Part shown: positions 12,537-22,314 of the stretch, piece by piece
Position numbering within the stretch: the stretch's first letter is position 1
Layout of the letters: each line of letters opens with the position of its first letter
NCBI GenBank assembly: GCA_022376515.1
Contig: WTXI01000072.1
Span: forward strand, 101,732-165,731
Source: Lactifluus volemus
Taxonomy: Eukaryota > Basidiomycota > Agaricomycetes > Russulales > Russulaceae
Direction of reading: 5' to 3'
DNA length: 64,000 nucleotides
Program-made: the position numbers and the translations under genes
The notes under the pieces: generated by a model
Seen by the model: only the letters and a program-made list of their open reading frames with translations
Told to the model about the DNA's origin: nothing
Databases searched by the model: none

Positions 12537-13828
12537 TTAAGCGTCAGGCGTTTCCCCGGGGCGCGCGACAATCTTCACGCCGCTGGCTTTCCCTGCTGCG
12601 ACCCTCTCCAACGCCGCAGGTATTCCTTTCAGTCCCTCTGCGATTAATTCAACATTATTAGGCTTTCAAAATAGATTAGCATTAGAACCTCTTGTAATGA
12701 TGTGCGGAGACAATTTACCTTGATTGAGCCGTCCGCGAGGAAACTAGTTAGCTCCGCGTACATCTCCCTCCCAAACACTGTGTTCTTGCCACCTCGAACC
12801 GACCCGTACACCAACGTGACATATTGATTGTCCTTCTGTGTGTCCACTGATAATGGACGTGTCAACACAAGATTACCATTGGGCGCCAGGATCTCCAAGC
12901 TTGCTTCCTGTGTCTCCCGCGACGAAATGACGTCGTAGGCGATGCCCACGGGCCCCTTTATCACTTCTCTGACGACAGCGGGGATCGAAGCGTATGGCGT
13001 AGTGTGGTGGTCAATAACGTGAGTTGCACCTGCGGCGCGACAATAGCCTTCGTTGGACGCGGAGGCTGTCGTGACAATGGGGTCGAAGCCACTGAGCCTT
13101 GCTAACTGAAGAGCTTTTCGTGACGATAAATTTCAACACGAAGACAGGAAAGCAGTGCAAAAGCGTACCATATTGGCCGACAGAGCTTGCACCACCTGTG
13201 ATGAATATTGGCTGCCCAACATATCTCCCGCGTCCACTTTCTGCCCAGGGGGCCACCAGCCCCAGGCCCCCGCGTTCTATTCTCTTTTGGTATAGCCCGA
13301 TGGCCGCGGTAGCTAGGCCAAGTGGAAGAGTCGAGGCTTGATCAAATGTTAGATGGTCCGGGATCTGAAAGCGACCGAGGTTAACGCAACATTATGCATC
13401 GGCAGAAAAGGGAACGGACTTTGGCAACCAGCAACGCATCATCTATAAGAACGTATTGCTGGAACGTACCCATATGGTTTCCGAAGTGGGCTTGGAAAAC
13501 ACTAGTCATTTTACGTTAGCGCCACACGCAACACAGGGACAGGCGAATGCCAATGGCTGACGCACACTCTATCACCTTTACTCACTTCCGACACACCTTG
13601 CCCAACTTCTTCAATGGTGCCCGCGCCATCGCACCCCGCAATATAAGGGTACCTGTCAACGAGGAATCCAGTGTGTTGAGAAACCTTGTCAACTGGGTTC
13701 AGTGCGCATGACTCGATCTTGACAAGAAGAAAGCCAGGTCCAGGTCGAGGGATCTCTCGAGTGGCGATTTGGAACGGGCCGCCCATTTCCGAGAACCACA
13801 AGACTTTCTGTTCTGATGAGTGTGCCAT
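12537..13828 (-). CDS. MDR-family oxidoreductase (enoyl-reductase/ToxD-like)
   Basis: Five exons from the 5' end: 13828-13566, 13501-13420, 13364-13169, 13113-12719, 12662-12537; introns 55-64 nt; 353 aa, intact in frame. An N-terminal GroES-like domain (residues about 10-120: IPRPGPGFLLVKIESCALNP, then YIAGCDGAGTIEEVG) is followed by a Rossmann NAD(P)-binding domain (FITGGASSVGQYALQLAR). The Cys/His/Glu ligands of zinc alcohol dehydrogenases are not evident, so it fits zinc-free quinone or enoyl reductases such as the ToxD/LovC type. These commonly accompany fungal secondary-metabolite pathways, but no polyketide synthase lies in the window. It sits between the P450 and the FAD oxidoreductase, all three on the minus strand. 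Substrate unknown. Confidence 0.88.
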
Positions 13829-14531
13829 GAATGTTGAACCCTAGGAGAAAGGTGCGCAACGACTAGGCCCATCGCTTGCCCCTTTTAATGCGTGAAGTTA
13901 TGCGCCCAAGTCGTTACGAGGGCGTCGGAACAATGTTTACAGGCCGCACCCAGGAAAGGTTACCCGTGTTCAATCAACGGGGAGCGCAGGTGGGTCAATG
14001 ATACCTACATTAGTAGCATGATCCACCTGGCGTTATCGACCCACTTCTTGAGAACTTATCGCTATTAAGTTATTTGATAATGAACAGTAATTCTCATTTG
14101 GTAATGGAAAGTGGCTCATTGACGCGCACTGCTTCAGACCCGGGTGGGTTTATCATACCCGGTGTCCTTCCCCTAGTCCAGACCGCCTTATAAAGTAAAA
14201 TCGCATAGCCTTTGGGAGGAAGGTCTTAATTGTGATAGCCGTGGGACACTAGTTACAAGGAGACCAAGGGCGGCAATCGGGGAAGGGATTGAAATATGGA
14301 AGTGCTAGTTCCAGACACGTTAGTACTGGCTTCGAAAAGATAGCATGACCAGAGATGCGTGAGTCAGAAATACACTGGCAGGAACAGGAATGGCCATTTG
14401 GTGGTCCTGACCCTCGATGAATGGGGGAGAGTCAAGGGTGTTACGGCACTTGCACCTATCAAAGGCTTTGTAACTAGTTCTGCGATGCATCGAATCGGAC
14501 TTGGGCCATTGGCAAGCTTGATTCTCTGGCA
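13829..14531. other. Intergenic, nothing recognised
   Basis: About 700 bp upstream of the MDR gene, up to the TIR element. No ORF with recognisable similarity. The segment next to 13828 should contain the MDR promoter. Confidence 0.45.
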
Positions 14532-15154
14532 GTACTATATCAGACCCACTCTTCGGACAGACCCACCTTTTGGTCATGTCAAATATCTCGCTCATTTTCC
14601 ACTGTTTCACATGAAATTTGGAAAATGCAATTCTATGTATTGCCTGGTGATAATCTGAGTGTTTTTGTGACATGAAATGAGCTTTTCTATGGGGAGCAAA
14701 AATGCATTTTGTCACGCATGCCGAATTTGCCAGGGGTTGGAGTTTGGCACATTGAGAGCCCGACCACTGACAGCAGGAGGTGCACGCGCTGTGCCTGTCA
14801 CGTGGCACGGTTAATATCATTTAGTTACTGTAGTCTTATGGTGTGAATGTGTTCTCTACATAAAATCTCGATAACATGGAGTGGCAGATTGGACTGGGAA
14901 TTTGAATGAGCAGATGGTATGGGGCAACTTGAATGTTGACTTGAATGCTGGTCCTTGCCAACATCGAACCCGTATACTGTAGTGTGGTGGGCCGCTAAGG
15001 TGGCCAAGGTGACACTGGACGTGGAAACCCATGTTGACGAGCACACACATCAAGGGAGGGCTGCTTGGGGCTCCTGGAACCGTTGGTGGAACGGAGTCTC
15101 AATTAGTGCTGTCCGAGAGGTGGGTCTGTCCGAAGAGTGGGTCTGATACAGTAC
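14532..15154. mobile_element. TIR element (MITE-like, 623 bp)
   Basis: 36-bp terminal inverted repeats at 14532-14567 and 15119-15154 differ at one position; both contain CAGACCCACTCTTCGGACAG. The outermost bases are GTAC on both sides, itself a palindrome, so a target duplication (GTAC or TA) cannot be separated from the TIR. The 550-bp interior codes for no transposase; its ORFs are short and unrelated to known families. This fits a non-autonomous class II element. Confidence 0.8.
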
Positions 15155-15392
15155 GTCAAACGTACGGTGCGTTGAAACAACCATTATTTCTGGGACTATT
15201 ACTGTACAGTATTTACAAAGAATCCAGGGAACCGAGCTTCTCCATGCTGATTTCAGTCGGTCGGTTCCGAAATTAGAAGGCGAGAAAATGCACTAGTACA
15301 GTCTTGACCGAACCGTCAGCCTATTTTTTTTCCATCTACAATCGGGAATCAAGTGGGACAGGTATTGTTAAGCTACGATGCCTTTGCTATTC
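15155..15392. other. Short intergenic gap
   Basis: Between the TIR element and the 3' end of the FAD oxidoreductase gene. Nothing recognised. Confidence 0.4.
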
Positions 15393-17281
15393 TTATAGGT
15401 TCAAGTTGTGAGAATCAAGGTCAAACGATGGGTGAGAGCTATTTACCAAGAACCTGCCGTGACAGAGCCCTAAGTATAGCCGGAAAAGCCTTACACACTC
15501 GTTATGACCCATGTGGGGGAAATCTGCGCCGAGGCGGTAAGCAGCTGCAAATCCACTCGTGATTGCGAGTTCATGCATGTTGAGCACTGTAAACACAAAG
15601 TTTGAAAGTAGGCGTGAAGTACAGGGAGTCCATACCAGTCCAAGCACCCGCATAGCTATGAGCCAAGAAGAGTCATAGGTAAAAGAAATGGGACAACAAG
15701 AGAAGGCGTACAAGGTACCCCGCGTCCCATTGATCGCCCACATCCAAGGGACGACGCGCGCGTAGTGTTGCCAGCGGTGGCTCTGTTGTTTCCACCACTT
15801 TTCGCCAATGACAAGCTCCCGCTTGATTTCGTCCTTCGTCCAGAGTTCGCCGGAGCCATCTTTGTCTAGAAAGATCGTTTGGAATATGTGTGACTGTCCA
15901 GCAGATGCCGAAAGTTGAGGTTGGTAAAACGTCAGGTCGAAAGACATCTCCAGCTTCTTGAGCGAGGACGGATATTGGTAGGTGTAGTAGAGGGGACGGA
16001 AGTCCGTCTCGCCACGGTCTCGCTCCGCGTCGGTCGCGGTCGAGGTGATAAGCTCAGGCTTAAACTCGGTCTCGTAGTGCTAGTTGGCCACTGTGGTATC
16101 AGCATTACGCCGATAGGGTTGGGTAAGGAACAAAAAAAACCTTGCGCATATAATCTGTATCTGTATGAGTCACGGTCAGATCGTGGAGATACTTGACCCC
16201 GCCGAGGACACATCGTTCCATCCAGTTCGCCTCTTTTCCCAGGATGGTAAGAGCGTTATCGGCGTCCGTAGCGAGGATGAGCGAATCAAACTCTTCAGTC
16301 TTGAGTTGGTTAGGGTAAGGCGTCTGATCACAGTATTCCAGTATGGTACGTTTCTTGGTACGCGAAACGAGACGCATAACCACACAGTTGAGGCGGAATG
16401 TAACGTTGCCTGTTTGCTCGACTTTGTGTTGCCAGGCTTTATATGTGTCAGAAAGCTAGGGATAAATGAATATCATACAGTCGGAAGACACTGAGAGGAA
16501 AAGACGGACCTTTTGGAAAGAATACATCTCAGGGATGCTTGCAAGGAGGCTGCGCTCGTCGTATTCGAACAGACGCATGCTCGGGTCTTTGAAAACGCGT
16601 TCCTTTCTCACAGTATGTCAGAAAAAAAGACAGCTGGAGGCGAGGACGGATGATGCACCAAGATAGCGGACGCAACGAAAGGTGTCTGGTTCCCAGTCCC
16701 GAAAAAGAGAGCAGCCAGAGGATATACCATCCTCTCTCCAAAGTCCTTGGAAAGTCTGAAGAGCCAAAGAAGCGCATATATGGGGAGCAAGGCAAGAATA
16801 ACTTCAAGAATTTTCACAACCCGGAGCACCCGCCCAATTTCCGTATGTCATGTGCAAGGCGCTCTGTGAGCGGGGAGGGAAAGACGTTGGTCCAAAAGTT
16901 TTCGCCTTTACCGAAACTGATTCTTTGTTTTGGGGAAGAGTTGTGGAAATAGGAAAAGAAAAATAAGCGTGAGGAAGAGAGCCAGGAAAAAGTACTGGAC
17001 GCGCACTGCATGTCCACTCTCTCAGGCGGGAACTGAAGATCACGAAAGATGCGCAATGTGTTGGCAAAAGCAGGCGAGCAGCCTTGAACACCGTCGTTGA
17101 TGTATGACGCGCCATATCGCTCACAATCTATATCCATGGAGCTCGCCATGCCACCTGGGACGGGTTCCTTCTCAAAGACGGTAACAGAAAACTTGTCCGG
17201 ATGGTTGGAGAGGGCATAGGCAGCTGATAGACCGGCTGCACCCGCCCCGACAATGGCGACGCGGTGAAGTTGAGTGGGCAT
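15393..17281 (-). CDS. FAD-dependent amine-oxidase-like protein
   Basis: Seven exons from the 5' end: 17281-17007, 16922-16659, 16602-16510, 16455-16141, 16079-15712, 15655-15636 (20 nt) and 15586-15393; about 509 aa. The start MPTQLHRVAIVGAGAAGLSA puts a classic FAD-binding GxGxxG at residues 11-16; an upstream in-frame Met (17338) is less likely. EKEPVPGGMASS is the second dinucleotide-binding strand. The middle (LLPIYALLWLF) could be a membrane-associating segment. The C-terminal part (FYAGAWTVLNMHELAITSGFAAAYRLG) is the conserved end of the amine-oxidase fold where FAD is closed in. One base is missing near 16836 in exon 2 (AAATTGGG; one more T restores KFGRVLRVVKILE). The final residues depend on no further intron after LCHG. 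Substrate unknown; third member of a co-oriented redox trio. Confidence 0.82.
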
Positions 17282-17639
17282 GATGGATATTTTGAAAGAA
17301 AGATGGAATGCATATTCGAGGGAAGGCGAACAAATCAATCACGGGAACAAACACGTACAGATTGATCTGCAGCGGCCATTGCAGGGTAGTCCCTGTCCAT
17401 ATATGTATCCATCTTCCAAAATCATTTCAGCATTACCTCATTGGTCACAAAACCATGCTCTGCTGAGAGAATGAAAATAAGTTCTTAATTAGTTCAGGCT
17501 GCTACCTCTTTCTTCTGCATGAGATCGTCCTCATCGTTCTCAACCTCCAGACGAACGTGTCCCTGTAGACGAGAAATGGGAAATGGCTCCTTTGTTACTT
17601 TCATTTCATTCCAGCATCCTGTCTAACAAGAGGTGCGTC
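17282..17639. other. Intergenic, nothing recognised
   Basis: About 360 bp upstream of the FAD oxidoreductase start. No gene or repeat seen; the promoter of that gene should be here. Confidence 0.4.
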
Positions 17640-17775
17640 CAAGTCTCTTCGCACCCACATCAACGCCTTGATCGTGTAACAGCTGCGCGAGGTCACGACG
17701 TCCGAATCGTGATGCTGTGTGTAAAGGAGTCCACCCATCATCGTCTCAGGGATTCGCGTTCGTACCAAGCGCAAC
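17640..17775 (-). pseudogene. Ankyrin-repeat relic
   Basis: The minus strand reads, with one stop codon, GTNANP*DDDGWTPLHTASRFGRRDLAQLLHDQGVDV, one ankyrin repeat plus its flanks. It lies just downstream of the stop of the NACHT-ankyrin gene at 17831 and is probably a leftover of an older, longer repeat array or of a separate copy. Confidence 0.65.
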
Positions 17776-17830
17776 TAAATTTCGTTGACATCAGCGCGAT
17801 GACTGAGAAATGACTCGGAAACCCACAATC

Positions 17831-20800
17831 TCAGTCACGACTGTTCCCTGTTTTGATGCGGTATGCATCCGAATGCATGGTTTTTTTTCTGGTGGACGGC
17901 GTAGATACATCCATGCTGATCCAAGACTCCACATCTCCCATTCCCCTGTACTCGGTTAGCAGCCTTTCCACTTCGCGTTTCCCGTTTCTTCGGGCTAGGT
18001 CTAGTGGAGTCTCCTCGTTACCGTTCCGCATATTAACATCTGCACCTAATTCAAGTAGGAATTTGACGATGCCAAGATGTCCATTTCGTGCTGCTATGTG
18101 AAGCGAGGTCCAACCGTTGACATCTTTCGAATCCGAATTTGATCCACATTTGACAAGCAAAACTACAACGTCGAGTTGGCCATGAGATGCAAGGTGTAAA
18201 GCCGTTTTTTTTTTTTGTTTTGTTTCCCAACGTCTGCACCACGCTGGATAAGTAACTCCGCGACAGTTGAATGGCCCTTGAACGACGCGAGATGTAATGG
18301 CGTCGAGAGATCATTCCTCTGGGATTTACATACGCCGTGGTCAAGTAATAGCCGCACGATATTGAGGTGGCCCCTTTGTGATGCAAAATGTAGTGAAGTC
18401 GAGCCTTGATGATCTGTGGAATTAACGTTTGCACCGCACTTGATCAGGAAGCGAGAAATATTGAGTCTTCCATTGTCTGTTGCTAAGACCAATGGAGTGC
18501 TGTGATTCGCATTCCGCACGTCGACATCTGTGCCATGCTCGATTAGCAAAGATACCACACCTAGATGCCCGTTCTGTGATGCTATGTGGCAGGGCGTTGA
18601 GCCATCGTTCTTGCAGGAGGCCACATTCGCACCACGCTCAATCAGCAAGCGCGCAACGTTGAGCTTCCTGCTAGCAGATGCCAGATACAGGGCCGTTTCT
18701 CCGCTCGGGGTGGTCGAGTTGACGGCTGCGCCGTGATCCAGCAACGTTTGGATAATGTCTAGACGTCCCTGTTTTGAAGCTGACAACAACGGTGTCAGAC
18801 CCCCATTATCACAGGAATCCACAGCTGCGCCATTCTGAATCAACAGCTGAACGACGTCCAGATGGCCTCGTTCTGATGCTGCCATCAAGGGAGTCTTGCC
18901 GTTGTTTGTACGTGGGTCCACAGCTGCACCGTTCTGGAGTAATAGTTGCACGATAGCCATGTGTCCGAATGCCGAGGCTTCCCATATCGGCGTATTGCCG
19001 GTGTTGGAAGGGGTATCCACAGCTGCGCCGTTTCGGAGTAACTGCTGTACAATGTCGAGATGGCCGTATCGCGTGGCTGTCTTCAATGGTGTTCGGCCGT
19101 TAATGCGACGGGAGTTCACATCTACTTCATAACGTTTTGGAACTTGAGTAACCTTGAGTCCTCTATCCTGTGATGCCACGCTCCCGCTCTGTCCATTCTG
19201 CACATGAACATCAGAGTCACGGTTTGGATAGGGTCCCAATAGGAACTCTGCATATCACGCCGTCCGCTTTTGATGCTCTGTGTAATGGACTGTAGGTCCC
19301 ATTGTCCAAGCCATTCGCGTCCGCACCGTGCTCAAGCAGCAGCAGCGCAATATCGAAATATCCCTTTGTCAAGGCAGCGTGCAACGGGGTGACGTATGTG
19401 CCTCCCCTCGCATTGACATCTTGGGGATAACTGGCGATCAGGTGCTCCACAAGGCTTTTGAATCCACATAGCGTGGCATAATATAGCGGGACTGCTTCCG
19501 GTCGCGTCGGCTGCCCACCTGACATGTGTTCAACCCAATCCCAAGGTTGATCAACGTCATATATCCAGATCCATGTTGCGAACTGTGACCTGTCGCCGTC
19601 AAATAGCTGCTCCATAAGTTCTCCAATGCTTGATGACACATTCTCGAATTGGCCGTGGTCGACCCAATGCCGAGCAGCATATATCGATAGAGGAAACTGC
19701 TTCATTCCGTCTTTGTCGACATTATCATCCAGTCGGAGTAGGGAGCAGAGGCAAGCCTGTGCGATAATTGTGTGCGCCGGCTGGGGAAGAATGTGATAGC
19801 AGGAAAGATTTGCTCCTGCGCAGGCGAGGCGATTAGACACCAAAAACTCTTTGACAGAGAAATGGGAGAATTGGACTACTGGGGACCCGTCCACGTCGAT
19901 GATGGCTATTAGACTGGAACAGGCAAATAGAACTGCTTCTTGCGCATCCTCCAGCCGCCAATCTTCATGATATTCTGGATGCTTTCCTGATTTAAACCGA
20001 ATGGCAAGAACTTCGGCAAGCTGTTGAACACGAAGAGGTCGAACGGCCACGGTAAGGCATTGAAGGAGGCGATGAGCATATTCACGGTTTCTCCTTTCGA
20101 TCCCTAGCAGAATACGCTCATATGTAATGTCCAAGGTTTCGGGTAAATCCTCGAGAGTGTCCCGGATACTTGCAGGAAAGCAGGGGAGAAGCGCGTTCAG
20201 TTGGCAAACAATCCATCGAAACCTTGAAAATTTCTTGTAGCATAAACAAATTTGGAAGGCGCCGCAAGATTGACTCGGACAACTTACATTCCATCAGCCT
20301 TTCGAATAAGTGTATCAACCACTAGTTCTTTATCCTCTTTTCTCCATTTTGCACTCTCCGTCTGAGAACACAACTGCCTTGACGTACAAACTAATGTCTT
20401 CCCTCTGTCCATTCTGGTCGTGAAGAGAAAGGCGGTGAGAGGTCAAAGGCTCGAGGAAAGATATAATATCGACTTCACGGCGACTGGTGATACATAGACG
20501 GAGATTTGGTAGGGATAAGCTCAGGACGTCGTCCAGCAGTCTTAAAACTTGGTCACGAGGGGAGACCACCTCTGACGTATTCGGACATTCGTCCAAGGCG
20601 TCCATGACAATATAAGTTGTGGGCCGTTTTGGGACCTTGAGCATGTCTATCAAGCATTTCTTAAGCGTATCGTCAAGAGGCTGACGAGTTCCAGCGCTGT
20701 GTCTAGAATATGATTCAGAAAGAACTTTATAGCAAGAATCCGATTTTGCAGAGAGTTGACTGAGAAGGGATGTGAGCAAGCCACGGACGTCTTGTTTTCT

Positions 20801-22314
20801 TTTGTCTCTAAAGTCGAAATAAAAATATGACATTAGAGCTAGTCCAGCTTCGCACATGGTGTCGAGTTCTTCGATGATTGTTGAGCTGGTTGATAACTTG
20901 ATAAGGATAAATAGCGGAATTGATAAGGCACATACCACAAAATACTCTTTCCAGATCCCGCTATGCAAATGCAACACAGGCAGGCATCAGAAATCGCGAG
21001 AAGGAAAGCTGGATGATCACATACGTTTACCATGCATCCACAAGATGGAACCCGTCGCCTTCCAGTCCTTGAAGAGACGATCCTGGGTAAACCACGTAGC
21101 AGTTCCATGGTGATGATATCTCCGTGCAGCGATGTGATTTTCGGAAGAATCCGGAGGAGAGAGCCAAATTCGAACTTTCTCCTGCAACACCTCGCCTGTA
21201 AGTGTGAGACATGCTCAGCCTTGACCCTCAACATGTGTCACTCCAAGAGGTGAGGACAACTAACGCTTCATTTTGTTCATTTCACTTGTTGCTTCCTGTA
21301 TCGCGACTAGCCCGCGCAGCAAAGTTCAGTAACGTCAAATTGCCTATGTAGTTCAAACATACTAAGGCTTGTCGGACCTCCCTTGCTGATACCTTGCCAT
21401 CTAATAATAGAGTAAGGTGAGAGTTTAGTCAACATCTACCAAGCCGCCGAGGAAATAGCACATGCCATTCATGACCACCTGCACATTTTTCACGAGTCCA
21501 TGGACAACTTCGAGAGTATGGGTTGCCGTCATCCGAACTTCCTCCTGGGTAAGCCGACTCAGCCTCTGTAGCACAGCTTCGATCTCGCTCTCTCCGAGTA
21601 GCTTCTTTACGAATTTCACTACGTAATATTCAGAAACAGCAACGTTTGGGTGACGACCCGCTTACAGCACCGGCCTTGCTTGATTTGTTTCGTGGCAAGG
21701 GCAAGGACAAAAAGTACTTCGACCAAAATTTTAACAACGATATCGGTCATCAGAGGTGTTAAAGGGATCTCAGTATAGATTCGGAGGCGTCTGAGGAAAT
21801 CTCCGACACATTCAAAGAGGTCGACGAGGGCATCATAACTTTTACTGACGCCAGAAGCTGCCTGATTGACCGAGATATGAGTAGGATGCGCTGGCAGTCG
21901 AAGAATATAAAGGGAGATACACACTGCGAGGAGAAGGTTGATGCCAACAACGATTGCCTTGGCAAGTGGAAACGGTGTCTGGAGGCGGTACCGTAAATGA
22001 CAAGGAGAAGGCCGACTTGGAATCGATTTTCAGGGACTTACGAGAGTGAGGGCCTTTTCAAGGATGCCGGAAAACGTATGAAGTATGAGAACAATGGGGC
22101 GAAGACAGTTGATCAATTTCCGATTTCCATCCCGAAATTCTTTGAATGCCTTTGCTCTGTCTTGAAGTAGCTCGAAGATAACCTCAACTGATTCGGAGTG
22201 ACAGCTCTGAAAATTGTCGACGAAAGGAATTTTGGTGAGGTCTATCCCGGTTTGGTTGGCATATTCGGTCAATGCACTGAGAATCAATTGACCGGAAGTG
22301 GTTGTCAAAGACAT
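17831..22314 (-). CDS. Goodbye-NACHT-ankyrin STAND protein (NLR-like), 9 exons with frame breaks
   Basis: About 1,330 aa. Exons from the 5' end: 22314-22042, 21978-21925, 21861-21666, 21618-21466, 21400-21265, 21195-21025, 20960-20936, 20885-20288, 20222-17831. Residues 1-~260 resemble the fungal STAND N-terminal Goodbye domain (FQSCHSESVEVIFELLQDRA, FRDGNRKLINCLRPIV). NACHT follows: P-loop GKPGSGKSIL, Walker B TYIVMDALDECP, sensor LRLCITSRRE, then a winged region (FSHFSVKEFLVSNRL) and about 14 ankyrin repeats. Frame breaks: about 20346 and 20357, about 19250-19262, and a T12 run at 18205-18216, all restored by single-base changes, mostly in homopolymers; also a break near 21310 that looks like about 10 extra bases. 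Intron 4 needs a GC-AG splice. Family role: regulated STAND switch in non-self recognition or programmed cell death. Whether this copy is live is uncertain. Confidence 0.85.
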
